64,000 nucleotides of DNA from Helicobacter ailurogastricus. GTDB taxonomy: Bacteria > Campylobacterota > Campylobacteria > Campylobacterales > Helicobacteraceae. The first letter of the stretch is position 1, and the number at the start of each line of letters is the position of its first letter. The translations under genes were made by a program, and so were the position numbers. The notes beneath the pieces are model-generated. The model did no database searches. It had not been told where the DNA came from and worked only from the letters and a program-made list of their open reading frames with translations. This document shows, one piece after another, positions 34,777 through 47,731 of the stretch. Location: the NCBI RefSeq assembly GCF_001282945.1, contig NZ_CDMG01000009.1, positions 17,071 to 81,070 on the forward strand, read 5' to 3'.

Positions 34777-34785
34777 TGCTAAGAT
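34777..34785 (+). promoter_or_regulatory. Extended -10 promoter of gatA-guaB
   Basis: TGCTAAGAT lies 20 bases before the gatA start, with the ribosome binding site ACAGGAG in between. Confidence 0.55.
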
Positions 34786-34805
34786 AAACGAAAACAGGAG
34801 AGTCA

Positions 34806-37615
<2,810 letters not shown>

Positions 37616-37621
37616 ATACCG

Positions 37622-37638
37622 CCCCTTTTGGGGGTTTT
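37622..37638 (+). terminator. Possible terminator after guaB
   Basis: CCCC-TTTT-GGGG followed by GTTTT forms a short stem with a U tract, seven bases past the guaB stop and before the -10 box of dnaJ. The stem is only four base pairs, so the call is moderate. Confidence 0.45.
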
Positions 37639-37652
37639 CAAAGATTTTAGGG

Positions 37653-37658
37653 TAAAAT
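37653..37658 (+). promoter_or_regulatory. -10 box of dnaJ
   Basis: TAAAAT lies 34 bases before the GTG start of dnaJ, just after the guaB terminator. Confidence 0.45.
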
Positions 37659-37691
37659 AGCCCCTTTTAAACCAAGCAATGAGGTGTTTTA

Positions 37692-38810
37692 GTGGATTAT
37701 TACGAACTCTTGGGCGTAGAAAAGGGCGCGAGCAAGGAAGCCATTAAAAAGGCTTTTAAGCAACTTGCCCGCAAATACCACCCCGATTACAACCCCGATA
37801 ACCCCGAAGCCGAAGAGAAATTTAAGCAAATCAGTGAGGCTTACGGGATTTTAAGCGACGATCAAAAACGCCAAATCTACGATCGCTATGGCAAAGAGGG
37901 CCTAGAGGGGCGGGGTATGGGGGGCTTTAACGACTTGAGCGACATTTTTGCCGACCTTTTTGGAGAAGATTCGCTCTTTTCTAACGCCTTTGGTTTTAGC
38001 AAACGCCCACAGAGCAAAATCCCTAAAGATTTGCTTGTACCTTTAGAATTGAGCTTTAAAGAAGCCGTTTTTGGTTGTAAAAAAAGCGTGAAGCTCGACT
38101 TTAAAGCCCTTTGCCCTGATTGTCAAGGCAGCGGAGCCAAGGACAATAAAATGCAGGCGTGCAAGGCGTGCCAAGGGCGGGGGCAAACTTTCGTGCAACA
38201 AGGCTTTATGACTTTGGCGAGTACTTGTGCTAAATGTCAGGGCAGCGGGCAGGTGGCCGTGGATAAATGCCCCACTTGTAAAGGTGAAGGCTCTACCTTG
38301 CAACAAGAAACTTTTGAGCTCGATGTGCCCGAGGGCATTGACAATAAAAACCGCATTAGGGTGTCTAATCGGGGCAATGAATACCAAAAGGGCTTGAGGG
38401 GGGATTTGTATTTAGAGGCGATCGTAGGGCATGACGAGCATTTCTTGCGCGATGGGTGCAATATTTACATTGAAGTGCCCGTGTTTTTCACTTCAATTCC
38501 GCTGGGCTCTAAAATCATGGTGCCTTCTTTGAAAAAAGAGTTAGAGTTGCAAATCCCGCCAAACACGAAGGATCGAGCGCAATTTGTGTTTAAAAACGAG
38601 GGCATCAGAGACATCCACACGGGCAGATATGGCAATTTAGTTGCCGTAATCAAAATCCTCTATCCCGAGAAACTGAGCGAGAAACAAAGAGCCCTTTTGA
38701 CGCAACTGCACGAAAGCTTTGGCTATGAGAGCGAACCTTATAAAAATGTGTTTGAAGTGTGTTATGGCAAGGTCAAGCAATGGTTGCAAGACCTCGTCAA
38801 AAGTAGCTAG
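37692..38810 (+). CDS. dnaJ: Hsp40 co-chaperone DnaJ
   Basis: The 372-residue protein is a full type A J-protein. It has a J domain with the HPD motif in [10 protein letters not shown], a Gly/Phe-rich linker ([20 protein letters not shown]), four zinc knuckles ([32 protein letters not shown]) and two beta C-terminal domains. It starts at GTG with GAGG upstream. It is the only J-protein in the window, about 20 kb from the Hsp70-like cassette. Its stop overlaps the convergent fliY stop by four bases. Confidence 0.96.
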   Translation: MDYYELLGVEKGASKEAIKKAFKQLARKYHPDYNPDNPEAEEKFKQISEAYGILSDDQKRQIYDRYGKEGLEGRGMGGFNDLSDIFADLFGEDSLFSNAFGFSKRPQSKIPKDLLVPLELSFKEAVFGCKKSVKLDFKALCPDCQGSGAKDNKMQACKACQGRGQTFVQQGFMTLASTCAKCQGSGQVAVDKCPTCKGEGSTLQQETFELDVPEGIDNKNRIRVSNRGNEYQKGLRGDLYLEAIVGHDEHFLRDGCNIYIEVPVFFTSIPLGSKIMVPSLKKELELQIPPNTKDRAQFVFKNEGIRDIHTGRYGNLVAVIKILYPEKLSEKQRALLTQLHESFGYESEPYKNVFEVCYGKVKQWLQDLVKSS

Positions 38811-39688
38811 CTGTTTTTAAGTTGCTCTAGGCGTTCTTTTTTACTGCCGATGTCGGTGATTTGGATGCCAAAGTTGCCATCCACGATCACCACTTCCCCC
38901 TTAGCGATCACTTTATCATCCACTAAAATCTCTAGGGGGTCATTGACCATTTGGTTGAGCTCCACCACGCTGCCGATGTCCATAGACACGACATCTTTTA
39001 AAATCATCTTTTTTTGCCCGATTCGCACCTTGACATTGAGCTTGATGTCCAAGAGCATGTTGATGTTGCGAATCTCTAGTTGCTCTAGGGAGTGATCGCC
39101 ATCGGCGCGCTCTGTCCTTTGCACGACCGGGATACTGGGTGCTGCGGGGGCGGGACGGCCTTTGGAAATATTTTGAACCACTTCTTTTTTGTTAAAGAGT
39201 TCGATAAACACCCCCCCACAGAAAATAAAAAAGCTCGACTCCAAAGCGTCCAGTTTAAAACCAAATTCAAAGCCATCGCTGTAAGGGTCGAGTGAAGATG
39301 CATCGTTAGCAAAGACCGCCCCCTCTGTTTCAAAGCCTAGTTTTGGCAAGGTTTCTTGGGCTTTTAAAGCGGTGCTAAGAGCCCCAAAGACATTTGCCCC
39401 GATCTCTTTAATCGCGTCCAAATCATCGGGCTCTAAAGTTTGCTTAGAAGCCCCCTCCCCGCCCACCATTAAATCCGCCAAAGCTGTTGCCATCGGCACG
39501 GGGATGGCTAGGGTGATCGTTAAGTTTGAGTTAGGGGTTACATGGATGGTTACCGAGGCATGCTCGATGAAAATAAAATCCCCTACAGAGATTTCGTTTT
39601 TTAATTCCACTTGAGGGGCTTTACCCAACAAACCATTAATCGTTGTGGTGAATTCTTGTACAAAAAGTTTTAGAAAATCGTTGATCAC
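38807..39688 (-). CDS. fliY: Flagellar switch protein FliY (CheC-FliN fusion)
   Basis: The 293-residue protein joins a CheC-like domain (residues of about 1-190, with [20 protein letters not shown]) to a FliN/SpoA domain ([24 protein letters not shown]-like [20 protein letters not shown]). FliY forms part of the C ring and in some species dephosphorylates CheY-P. The start overlaps the fliM stop by four bases, so the two are co-translated. A second FliN is expected elsewhere in the genome. Confidence 0.95.
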   Translation of the reverse strand: MINDFLKLFVQEFTTTINGLLGKAPQVELKNEISVGDFIFIEHASVTIHVTPNSNLTITLAIPVPMATALADLMVGGEGASKQTLEPDDLDAIKEIGANVFGALSTALKAQETLPKLGFETEGAVFANDASSLDPYSDGFEFGFKLDALESSFFIFCGGVFIELFNKKEVVQNISKGRPAPAAPSIPVVQRTERADGDHSLEQLEIRNINMLLDIKLNVKVRIGQKKMILKDVVSMDIGSVVELNQMVNDPLEILVDDKVIAKGEVVIVDGNFGIQITDIGSKKERLEQLKNS

Positions 39689-40746
39689 TCTTCTTCCTCC
39701 TTAATGTTGCCGATTTTGATTTTTCTTTGGTTTTCCAGCACTTCTAGGATTTCTTTGACTTTGTCTTTTTCGGTTTGGATCACTTCTTTAATTTGGATGG
39801 TTTTGCGATAACCCTTATAGCCCACAGTGGCCAAATAGCGTTCTTTCTTATCTATATTCACCACCACCACATCGTTTGCCACTTTGTTTAAGCGGATCGT
39901 GTCGCCTACGACCAAATCCAGCACTTCTTTTAAAGTGAGTTGCACCCCGCCTAAAAACGCCGACACATCCACGCTTGCCCCCCCCACTAAGGCCTGCAAC
40001 TCTTTATTGCGGCTTTTTTTAGAGCTGGTCTCTGTAAGCATCACATCGCGGTTGCCCATTTTAGAGAGGATGCCCTCAATGGAGATCACCGGGTAGCACA
40101 AGTTCATCATCCCCCGAGAATGCCCGATCACAATCTCCATCACAACCATGATCACGATCTCATTTTGCGCCACGATTTGCACCACATTTGCGCTCGATTC
40201 TTTAGCGTCAATCGTGGGGTAAAACTCGGTAACAGGGGTCCAAATCTCTTTTAGAATTTGCATGACTTGTTTTAAAATGGTGTCTAGGAGGTTTAACTCA
40301 ATGTCGCTAAATTCGCGCATTTGCTCGTAAGAGCTGCCCTTGCCCCCCAATAATCTATCGATCATCGGAAAGACAATGCTAGGATTGACCTCTAAAACCC
40401 CATTGCCCCCCACGGGTTTCATCGAAAAGACATTAAAGCTTGTGGGGCTAGGCAAGCTCATTAAAAACTCCCCATAAGTCATTTGATCCACGCTGTGTAG
40501 CTGAATCTCTACAATGGAGCGCATGATCGCCGACACTTGGCTAGAAAGGCTTCTTGCCATTTTGTCGTGGATACTTCTAAAAGAACGCAGCTGTTCCTTA
40601 CTCACCCGATTTGGGCGTTTGAAGTCGTAAAGGGTGATTTGTTTTTGGGGGATGATTTCGTGTTTTTGCAGGGTATTGACATCATCGCCCTCATCGACCA
40701 CCTCTAAAAGGGCATCGATCTCTTCTTGACTTAAAATATCAGCCAT
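39685..40746 (-). CDS. fliM: Flagellar motor switch protein FliM
   Basis: The 353-residue protein starts with the CheY-P-binding peptide (ILSQEEIDALLEVV), then the CheC-like middle domain with GGNGVLEVNPSIVFPMIDRL and LLGGKG, and the C-terminal SpoA domain (GDTIRLNKVANDVVVVNIDK). It transmits the chemotaxis signal to the rotor. It overlaps fliA upstream and fliY downstream within one operon. Confidence 0.96.
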   Translation of the reverse strand: MADILSQEEIDALLEVVDEGDDVNTLQKHEIIPQKQITLYDFKRPNRVSKEQLRSFRSIHDKMARSLSSQVSAIMRSIVEIQLHSVDQMTYGEFLMSLPSPTSFNVFSMKPVGGNGVLEVNPSIVFPMIDRLLGGKGSSYEQMREFSDIELNLLDTILKQVMQILKEIWTPVTEFYPTIDAKESSANVVQIVAQNEIVIMVVMEIVIGHSRGMMNLCYPVISIEGILSKMGNRDVMLTETSSKKSRNKELQALVGGASVDVSAFLGGVQLTLKEVLDLVVGDTIRLNKVANDVVVVNIDKKERYLATVGYKGYRKTIQIKEVIQTEKDKVKEILEVLENQRKIKIGNIKEEEE

Positions 40747-41434
40747 GGCTCTCTCCTAGAGATTTGCGTACCTTTTTGATCACCTCTTTGATGATTTGCG
40801 AAATGCGCGACTCGGTGATGCCTAAAATCTCGCGAATCTCGCTCAAATTCAACTCTTCAAAAAAATAGAGTTGGATCAAAAGCTGTTCGCGATCGCTCAT
40901 GGTTTTAAGCGTGGCTTGGATCGCACTTAACAACTCTTCAAACTCTAGCTTTTTAGTGATGTTGTCCTGCTCAATGGCGTTAAACTGCTCGTCCATGGGC
41001 ACATGGGCGTAAATGTCTGAAGCCGCCTTAGCGTCCCTGATTTTGGCGATGTCCTCGTTTAACACTTCTGCCAAATAGACATCATCGGGCTCTTGCCCGT
41101 GCTCGTTGTAATACTTAGAAATCTCATGATCGATGTTTTTAATGAGCTTTCTTGAAGAGCGCGAGACCACATCTAAAGAGCGCAAATAATCCAACATCGC
41201 CCCATTGACACGGGTTTTGGCATAGCCCCAAAACGAGTCGTTTAACGCCACATCGTAGCGTCTAGAGAGCTTGATGAGTTCTTCTGTGCCCACTGAAACC
41301 AAATCGTTAAAATCCACAGAGCTAGGCAGGCGCTCTTTCAAACGAAACGCCATCGAACGCACGGCCGGGAGATATTGAATCGCCAACTCGTCTTGGGAGT
41401 TTTGGATTTGATCTAAATAAGGCGTTGCGCTCAA
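40739..41434 (-). CDS. fliA: Flagellar sigma factor sigma-28
   Basis: The 231-residue sigma factor carries region 2 (YLPAVRSMAFRLKERLPSSV, DLVSVGTEELIKLSRRYD), and region 4 with a helix-turn-helix at the C-terminus (ELNLSEIREILGITESRIS). It directs late flagellar genes under FlgM control. The gene overlaps fliM by eight bases. Confidence 0.96.
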   Translation of the reverse strand: MSATPYLDQIQNSQDELAIQYLPAVRSMAFRLKERLPSSVDFNDLVSVGTEELIKLSRRYDVALNDSFWGYAKTRVNGAMLDYLRSLDVVSRSSRKLIKNIDHEISKYYNEHGQEPDDVYLAEVLNEDIAKIRDAKAASDIYAHVPMDEQFNAIEQDNITKKLEFEELLSAIQATLKTMSDREQLLIQLYFFEELNLSEIREILGITESRISQIIKEVIKKVRKSLGESHG

Positions 41435-41437
41435 ATT

Positions 41438-41749
41438 CTAACCCTCGTTAAACTCGTAACTGCGGACATAGTTTAACAAGTCTTCCATCTCTTTTTCTCG
41501 TTGCACAAACTCCTTGCTAAAGTACATCAATTTGCGCTCTAAATCCGCCTTGTTTAAAAATCTCTTGCGCGGATAAATAAAGCCCATATACACCGAAGCA
41601 AAGAGCAAGATGATTAAATAAAAGCCCACGGTGGAAACCAAAGTGCCGAATAAAATGTACTCAGCTTGATCGAATTTCAACAAGGACAAAATCAGCCCGA
41701 TGAAAAACCCGCCCACAATGGAAAAATTGACAAAGTTATCTAGTTTCAT
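41438..41749 (-). CDS. Small membrane protein of the flagellar block
   Basis: The 103-residue protein has two membrane segments (FSIVGGFFIGLILSLL and LFGTLVSTVGFYLIILLFAS) and a charged cytoplasmic C-terminus (KADLERKLMYFSKEFVQREK). It sits between flhG and fliA with gaps of three and eight bases, the same place as an uncharacterised gene in H. pylori. A role near the flagellar base is suggested by position only. Confidence 0.85.
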   Translation of the reverse strand: MKLDNFVNFSIVGGFFIGLILSLLKFDQAEYILFGTLVSTVGFYLIILLFASVYMGFIYPRKRFLNKADLERKLMYFSKEFVQREKEMEDLLNYVRSYEFNEG

Positions 41750-41757
41750 GCATCACC

Positions 41758-42630
41758 TCACAGATACTTAAGCAAGCGTTTAAAAAACCCGATAAAATTA
41801 TCTCTAGGCATTTCCACCACGCCTTGCTCAAGTTTTAGGGTTAAGATTTTGACAATTTGATTCATAGAAAACGAAAAGGCGTTAAAAGGCTCGCTCTTGC
41901 AAAGCAATTTGCGATCTTTGATGGAGCGTCTCACGGCGTTGCTGTTTTGGATATTGCCTAGATAGTTTAAGGTCATGTGGGGGATGTTCTCTTTAGCCAC
42001 TCGCTGAATCCCCCCAAAGATTTGCAACCCTTTTTCCGCCGAATCGACCATATTCACCAAGACAAAGACATCGTCCTTAGTTTTGGAGTTGACCTTAATC
42101 GTGGTGTAAGCATCGGTGATGGCGGCCGGATCGGAGGTGGTGATCACCACGACCGAATCGCTTGCCCTTAAAAAAGCTTGCGTAAATTCGCCAATGCCCG
42201 CCCCCGTGTCAATGATCATATAATCCAAGTCATCTAGTATTTTTGTTTCATCCACAAAGCTATCTAGGATGTCTTGGCTCACATACTTAAAAATCTCCTC
42301 CCCGCTATCCCCGGGCACTAAGTAAAAGCCCTCTTCAAGCGGGTAGATCACATCGCTAAAATGCACCTCGCCACGCAGGGCGTGCAAAATATTTTTCGTG
42401 GTCTTGATGCCAAAGATGATGTCTAAATTTGCCAGCCCAATGTCTGCGTCTAAAATCCCCACCTTGTAGCCACTTTTAAACAAGCTGTAAGCCAAATTTG
42501 CGCTGATCGTGCTTTTGCCCACACCCCCCTTGCCCGAGGTTACGGCCACAAACTTCGTCTTGCCCCTTTTGTTAAAAATGCTTTGGGGTTCCATGATGTG
42601 TTCTAAACCGCTGGCTTGGTTTTGCTTCAT
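41758..42630 (-). CDS. flhG: MinD-type ATPase FlhG (YlxH)
   Basis: The 290-residue ATPase limits flagellar number together with FlhF. It has the deviant Walker A SGKGGVGKSTISANLAY, the switch motif GILDADIGLANLDI and IIDTGAGIGEFT. The C-terminus has a membrane-targeting-like helix (NFIGFFKRLLKYL). The N-terminal MKQNQASGLEHIM carries the DQAxxLR-like activator region in the form NQASGLE. The start overlaps flhF by four bases. Confidence 0.95.
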   Translation of the reverse strand: MKQNQASGLEHIMEPQSIFNKRGKTKFVAVTSGKGGVGKSTISANLAYSLFKSGYKVGILDADIGLANLDIIFGIKTTKNILHALRGEVHFSDVIYPLEEGFYLVPGDSGEEIFKYVSQDILDSFVDETKILDDLDYMIIDTGAGIGEFTQAFLRASDSVVVITTSDPAAITDAYTTIKVNSKTKDDVFVLVNMVDSAEKGLQIFGGIQRVAKENIPHMTLNYLGNIQNSNAVRRSIKDRKLLCKSEPFNAFSFSMNQIVKILTLKLEQGVVEMPRDNFIGFFKRLLKYL

Positions 42631-43979
42631 GTCTGTTTCCTACCCGGGTGCGTGAATCCATCGAGCATGCAATCGACCAAATAATCGTTGCTGGCTACGA
42701 GCAAGTCCATAGGTACTTCTTGACCAATGGAGAGGTAGCTGATAGGCTTTTTGCTCTCATAGACTAAAGAAAACAAGTTTCCAAACCCTCGGCTTTCGTC
42801 TAATTTTGTGAAGATCAAACTGTCGATCTCTAAAGGGCTGAAGGCGTTATAAATGTCTGTTAAATCCTCGTATTTGGTGGTCAAAGACAACACCAAAGCG
42901 GTGTCAATTTTATACCCATTTTCTATAAATTTCTTTAAATTTTCAATTTTTTTGCTGTCGTGTTGGGAGTGCCCCGTGGTGTCGATGAGCACCACATCGC
43001 AATACTCCAAGGCTTGCATCTCCTTATTGAAGTCTTGCGCGTCCATCACCGTTTCAATGCTGATCTTCATTTTCTTGGCGTACCACACGAGTTGCTCCAC
43101 CGCCCCGATGCGGTAGGTGTCTAAAGTTAAAATCCCCACCTTGTATTTTTTATCCAGCATTTTAGAGTAACGGGCGGCCAACTTGGCTAAAGTTGTGGTC
43201 TTGCCCACCCCCGTAGGCCCGACTAGCATGACAATCTTTTTACAATTTAAATCCAGCCCCTCGTGCCGGCAGTAAATCATTTTACGCAAAACTTCTCTAA
43301 AGTAACGCTTCACCGTGACGGAGTTTTCACGCATTTTTACGGGCATCAGCTCCAAACTCAAGCGCATGATTTCATCAAGGTGGGCTTTATGCATGCCGCT
43401 GTTTTTGGCGAGTCGATAGATTTCGGCAAACTCGTGGGGGATGAGTAGCCCCTGCTCTTTCTCCTCGCTCCACACCATGTTTTGGATCAACTTTAAGTTG
43501 TCGTTGATTTTACTAAGCTCTCCCTTTAAAGAGTGCAAAGCCGCGCCCTCGTTTTTATCCCTTTCTTTCTCTTTTGGGATTTCGGGTTGTTGCTTTTGCG
43601 CGTCTCTTAGGCTGTCTTGGGCGATTTTAGTGAGCTCTTTAGAGGCGTTGAGCGTGGCAGGCTTGATTGGGGCGTTTTGATCCACACCAGCCAGTTTGCG
43701 CATTTCTCTAATGGCCTCGGACAAATCCACTTGCACGCCCTCATCGGGTTTAGGCTTGGGCGGGGGTTGGCGGACATTGTCTAGTCTTTCTTGCATGTTG
43801 TTGGTTTTGGGCGGGCCCTCTTGATCCACCGCTACCACCACTTCATAAAGCCCGGGCTCGGTTAAAGTTTTCTTGCGAATTTCTTTGGCTTTCACCACTA
43901 AAGCGTTGTGCCCGTGTTCGCTTTGGGCGAGCTTTAAAGCCTCGGCTGTGGTCTCTCCGCTGTAAGTGTAGAGCTTCAC
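42627..43979 (-). CDS. flhF: SRP-family GTPase FlhF, flagellar placement
   Basis: The 450-residue protein has an N-terminal B domain (KLYTYSGETTAEALKLAQSE), a helical N domain, and an SRP-type G domain with MLVGPTGVGKTTTLAKLAAR, LTLDTYRIGAVEQL, DVVLIDTTGHSQHD and TKLDESRGFGNL. I place the start at the GTG at 43979, which overlaps the folK stop and gives the usual KLYTYSGE opening; the longer frame runs back into folK. FlhF also works with the FlgSR/RpoN cascade in Campylobacterota. Confidence 0.94.
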   Translation of the reverse strand: MKLYTYSGETTAEALKLAQSEHGHNALVVKAKEIRKKTLTEPGLYEVVVAVDQEGPPKTNNMQERLDNVRQPPPKPKPDEGVQVDLSEAIREMRKLAGVDQNAPIKPATLNASKELTKIAQDSLRDAQKQQPEIPKEKERDKNEGAALHSLKGELSKINDNLKLIQNMVWSEEKEQGLLIPHEFAEIYRLAKNSGMHKAHLDEIMRLSLELMPVKMRENSVTVKRYFREVLRKMIYCRHEGLDLNCKKIVMLVGPTGVGKTTTLAKLAARYSKMLDKKYKVGILTLDTYRIGAVEQLVWYAKKMKISIETVMDAQDFNKEMQALEYCDVVLIDTTGHSQHDSKKIENLKKFIENGYKIDTALVLSLTTKYEDLTDIYNAFSPLEIDSLIFTKLDESRGFGNLFSLVYESKKPISYLSIGQEVPMDLLVASNDYLVDCMLDGFTHPGRKQT

Positions 43980-44458
43980 ACTTGCCTCCAGGCCAAGGCC
44001 TGTAAAAATAAGGGCAAAGTTACAGAGGGGCGTTTTGCCCATTTAGGGTGGGGCAAACTCAAATGGGCTTGTTTATAGACCACGCGGTTGTAAAAAATCA
44101 TGTCTATGTCTAAAGTCCTTGGTGCGTTTTTAAAGGCTCTTTGTCTGTCGCGCCCATAGCGGCACTCCAAGTAACACAAAAGCCCTAAAAGCTGGTTTAA
44201 ACTCCAGCGGGTCGTAAAAATGAGCGTGGCGTTGTAAAAGTCGTTTTGCGCCGTGTAACCAAAGGGTGGATTGATGTAAAGGGGCGAGGAGTGCAGGCAA
44301 GAAAACATGCGATTGTTCGCCAGCCAACGCCACAGCCTTTCTAAAATCGCCCCAGAAGTCCCCTCATTGCTCCCAATACCCCACACAACGCTATTTTTCA
44401 GGCGCAAAGCCCGCTTACATTTTCTAGGGTAGAAGGGAGAATACACCACAGTCTGCAT
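43976..44458 (-). CDS. folK: Hydroxymethyl-dihydropterin pyrophosphokinase
   Basis: The protein is about 160 residues and makes a folate precursor. The motifs are VVWGIGSNEGTSG, NATLIFTT, PRTLDIDMIFYN and LPHPKWAKRPSVTLPL. I start at the ATG at 44458, seven bases after the pepQ stop, since the longer frame enters pepQ. It overlaps flhF by four bases. Confidence 0.9.
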   Translation of the reverse strand: MQTVVYSPFYPRKCKRALRLKNSVVWGIGSNEGTSGAILERLWRWLANNRMFSCLHSSPLYINPPFGYTAQNDFYNATLIFTTRWSLNQLLGLLCYLECRYGRDRQRAFKNAPRTLDIDMIFYNRVVYKQAHLSLPHPKWAKRPSVTLPLFLQALAWRQV

Positions 44459-44465
44459 AAACCCC

Positions 44466-45488
44466 TCACAACACAACAGCCCTTGAGTCTTGCACGGCCA
44501 CCAAATCCTCAATGCGCACCCCATATTTGCCCGGAATGTAAATTCCCGGCTCCACAGAAAATACCATGCCCTCCTCTATGATGGTTTGGCTTCTTTGGGA
44601 GATGAAGGGCAATTCGTGGATGTCTAAACCGATGCCATGCCCCGTGCTGTGGGCGAAGTAAGCCCCATAGCCGGCCTTTTCAATCACGCCTCTAGCTAGA
44701 CTGTCGATCTCTTGGCCTGTCATGCCCGCCCTTAAATTTGTGATGGTGTATTCTTGGGCCTTGCGCACCACATCGTAAATTTTTTGCAATTCCTTGTCTT
44801 CAAAGCTTTGATCTTTTGAGAAACTAAAGCCCTCGCCAAATCGGGCCGTGCGGGTGCGATCGGCGCAATACCTCTCATATTTTAAGCCCACATCCACTAA
44901 GAGCAAATCCCCCACTTTTAAGGGGTCTTTGGAGGGCAAAGCGTGGGGTTTAGCCGCGTTGGCGTTGATTGCCACGATGGGCTCAAAACTCAAGTCAAAC
45001 TCCCCGCTGTGGGTTAAAAATTCCTTGACTTTAAATTGCAAAAAATGTTCGCTGGGTGTGTGTGCCGTGTGTAAATACTGAGCAAAGGCTTTGTAAGCCC
45101 CTCTATTGAGCTCTTGCGCTTTTTGTATCAGCGCGATTTGCTTAGGAGTTTTAACCATCCTTTGCTTGCGGTGGTAGTCTAACTCGCCTATGAGCTTTAA
45201 GTCAGGCAAAGCCTTTCGCAAACGCTCGTAAGCCTGCACACTCAGCTGGGCGGGGTCAAAGTGAATCTCTTTAAGCCCGCTAGAGATTTTTTCTATCAGC
45301 GCTTGCCACAAATCGCTAGCCTCGATCACCTCGGCGTTTTGAATGGCCGTGCGCGCCTCCAAAGTGTAGCGGGCATCGGTGATGAAAAACGCCTCTCCCC
45401 CAAGCTCTAAAAAAATGGCATGGTCGCAACTATAACCACAAGCGAAGTATTGGGCGTTTTCATCGGTGGTGAAATGCGCCAAGATCAC
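44466..45488 (-). CDS. pepQ: Xaa-Pro aminopeptidase/dipeptidase, M24 family
   Basis: The 340-residue metallopeptidase has the creatinase-type N-domain and the pita-bread C-domain with the dinuclear metal ligands in order: Asp in [19 protein letters not shown] (two Asp), His in [13 protein letters not shown], Glu in [10 protein letters not shown] and Glu in [10 protein letters not shown]. It cleaves peptides at proline. It overlaps aroQ by four bases. Confidence 0.92.
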   Translation of the reverse strand: MILAHFTTDENAQYFACGYSCDHAIFLELGGEAFFITDARYTLEARTAIQNAEVIEASDLWQALIEKISSGLKEIHFDPAQLSVQAYERLRKALPDLKLIGELDYHRKQRMVKTPKQIALIQKAQELNRGAYKAFAQYLHTAHTPSEHFLQFKVKEFLTHSGEFDLSFEPIVAINANAAKPHALPSKDPLKVGDLLLVDVGLKYERYCADRTRTARFGEGFSFSKDQSFEDKELQKIYDVVRKAQEYTITNLRAGMTGQEIDSLARGVIEKAGYGAYFAHSTGHGIGLDIHELPFISQRSQTIIEEGMVFSVEPGIYIPGKYGVRIEDLVAVQDSRAVVL

Positions 45489-45973
45489 TCTTTCGCTTCG
45501 ATTTGTTGGTTGGCTTGACTCTCTTTAATCGCTTTTATTTCTGCCAAAATCTGCATCATCGCGATCATGGCGACATGGTAGCCAAACGCCCCAAAGCCAG
45601 TCACCACGCCCGCACTCACGGCACCGGTGTGGGACACTTTGCGGAACTCCTCGCGGGCAAAAATGTTGGTTAAATGTACCTCAATCACGGGCATGTCAGC
45701 GAGCATGATCGCATCGGCAATGGCAATAGAAGTGTGGGAGAACGCCCCGGGGTTGATGATGATCCCCTCTACATCGCTGCCCACGCACTCTTGGATTTTA
45801 TCGATGATCTCACCCTCAAAATTGCTTTGAAAAAACTCTAACTCTAAGTCGTTTTGTTTGGCAAAATTTTCCATGTTTTCGTGGATTTGCTCCAAAGTTA
45901 CAGGGCCATAGAGTCTAGGGTCTCTGTGGCCTAGCATGTTTAAATTAGGCCCTTGAATCACAAGAATTTTCAT
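45485..45973 (-). CDS. aroQ: Type II 3-dehydroquinate dehydratase
   Basis: The 162-residue enzyme carries out the third step of the shikimate pathway. It has [36 protein letters not shown] and [18 protein letters not shown] start at 45973, where AAAGGAG lies just upstream and the protein begins at [10 protein letters not shown]; an ATG five codons earlier is less likely. It is the first gene of the aroQ-pepQ-folK-flhF row. Confidence 0.95.
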   Translation of the reverse strand: MKILVIQGPNLNMLGHRDPRLYGPVTLEQIHENMENFAKQNDLELEFFQSNFEGEIIDKIQECVGSDVEGIIINPGAFSHTSIAIADAIMLADMPVIEVHLTNIFAREEFRKVSHTGAVSAGVVTGFGAFGYHVAMIAMMQILAEIKAIKESQANQQIEAKE

Positions 45974-46029
45974 AAGAACTCCTTTCAAAATAAGAATTTG
46001 ATTATAGCATAAAGCGTCCCACGCTGAAC

Positions 46030-47673
46030 CTAAAGCGTGAAATTATGGACAATTTTTTGCAAATTCTGGGCGGTGGATTCTAGCGCGCCGATCTCTTGGG
46101 TGTTGCTTGTCATGGATTTAGACACTTCAGAGGCCATTTGGGCAATTTGATTCACTTTCTCGGCGATTCCCTCGATTTGGACATGCTGGTTGTGTGAATG
46201 CGCCACGACCTTTTTGGTGTCCTCTAAGGAATTTGTTGCCTTGTTGTAGATCGTTTCTAGCGCCTCTACGGCCTTGCTCACATGCTCTTGGTTTTTGCGC
46301 ACCTCTGTCACCATATTCTCCATGCTGGCTACGGATTTTTTAGTTTCCTCTTGGATTAATTGGATGATGTGATCGATCTCTTGTGTGGCCTTGCCCGTGT
46401 GTTCGGCTAATTTGCGAATCTCATCAGCCACCACCGCAAAGCCCCTCCCATGCTCGCCCGCCCTAGCCGCCTCAATGGCAGCGTTTAGGGCCAATAAATT
46501 TGTTTGATCGGCAATGCCTTGGATAAGCTCCGTGCTGTGCCCGATGCTTTGGGCGTGTTGATCAAGGGATTGGATTTGGATGGCCGAGTCCTCCACTCCA
46601 CTTGTGATCCTAGCCATGCCAGTGGCCATGTTCTCCATCGCCTCCTTGCCCTGTTTGCTAAGATCCACGCTTTGCATGGAATTGGCCTCTGTTTGCTCTA
46701 CAATCGCCTCCACATCTTGGATGCTGTCTTGGATTTCTTGCATGCTGGCGATGAGCTGGGCGGTCATGTCCTCTTGTTTATTGGCGTTGTCCTGTGAAAC
46801 CTTTGACAAATCCGAAACCAGCAAAGACTTTTTGGAAATCTCCTCTGAAGACTGGTTGATTTGGCGGATGATATGCACCATAGAGCTTTGCATTTCACAA
46901 ATGGCACCTAGGGCGCTGTGTTTAAAGCGGGTTTGTACCTCTTTGGATAAATCCCCCTTTGCGATCGTGGCGATCACTTTGTAGATTTGCACAGGTTCAG
47001 CCCCTAAAGAACCTTTAATGTTGTAGGCGATCAAAAAGGCGATCCCAAAGCCCGCCCCCGTCATCACTAAAGTGAGCACAAACATTAAAAAGCTAAAGTG
47101 GCTGGCGATGCTGCGCGCTTTGGGGGTTAGGCGTTGGTTTAGATATTCTTCATAGTCGATGAAGGCATTGACGGCGGCAAGCCACTTTGTGAAGTCCGCA
47201 GCTAATCCATTTTGTAAAACTTTGGCCGCGGCGTGTTCGTCTTTTAAGGCTAGGGTTAAAGCCTCTTTGATTTTGGGCATAGCGCGCGTCTCAATGGCGT
47301 GCATATTTGCCACCAATTCTCTCTCATGGTCATTGACACGGTCAGGGATGCGCGCAAACAGGCGCACCATCGCATCTTTATTTTTGGCGTAATCTTCATC
47401 GAGTTTGTGGATCAAATCTGCTTGCGTTTTATAATAAGTGGTGTTTTGGGCTAAAATCGCGTCTCTTACAGCAATGGAGCGGTCGTGTACACTGCCGCGC
47501 ATGTTGATGGCGTAGCGTTGTTTTACGGCATTGTAATCGGTGAGCTCTGTTAAAATATCGTTGATTTTGTGTACTCTGATCGCCCCCACACAAGCCACCA
47601 CAACCATTAACATGATGACAATGGCAAACCCTCCATAGAGCTTTTGGGAAACACTTAATCTATCGACAACCAT
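46030..47673 (-). CDS. Methyl-accepting chemotaxis protein
   Basis: The 547-residue receptor has membrane segments near residues 17-34 and 190-215. Between them is a helical periplasmic domain of the four-helix-bundle type ([40 protein letters not shown]). A HAMP-like region follows and then the signalling hairpin with [20 protein letters not shown] and [20 protein letters not shown]. The ligand is unknown. It stands alone between aroQ and hpaA-like genes. Confidence 0.93.
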   Translation of the reverse strand: MVVDRLSVSQKLYGGFAIVIMLMVVVACVGAIRVHKINDILTELTDYNAVKQRYAINMRGSVHDRSIAVRDAILAQNTTYYKTQADLIHKLDEDYAKNKDAMVRLFARIPDRVNDHERELVANMHAIETRAMPKIKEALTLALKDEHAAAKVLQNGLAADFTKWLAAVNAFIDYEEYLNQRLTPKARSIASHFSFLMFVLTLVMTGAGFGIAFLIAYNIKGSLGAEPVQIYKVIATIAKGDLSKEVQTRFKHSALGAICEMQSSMVHIIRQINQSSEEISKKSLLVSDLSKVSQDNANKQEDMTAQLIASMQEIQDSIQDVEAIVEQTEANSMQSVDLSKQGKEAMENMATGMARITSGVEDSAIQIQSLDQHAQSIGHSTELIQGIADQTNLLALNAAIEAARAGEHGRGFAVVADEIRKLAEHTGKATQEIDHIIQLIQEETKKSVASMENMVTEVRKNQEHVSKAVEALETIYNKATNSLEDTKKVVAHSHNQHVQIEGIAEKVNQIAQMASEVSKSMTSNTQEIGALESTAQNLQKIVHNFTL

Positions 47674-47731
47674 CCAATCAATCCATCCTTTCTTTTAAGA
47701 GGTTACCCACAGTGGATAGGGCAGGGGTTGG

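Noticed and set aside
43976-44524. Longer forms of folK, flhF and aroQ
   Set aside because: They run into the preceding genes, while family openings and ribosome binding sites support the shorter starts given.
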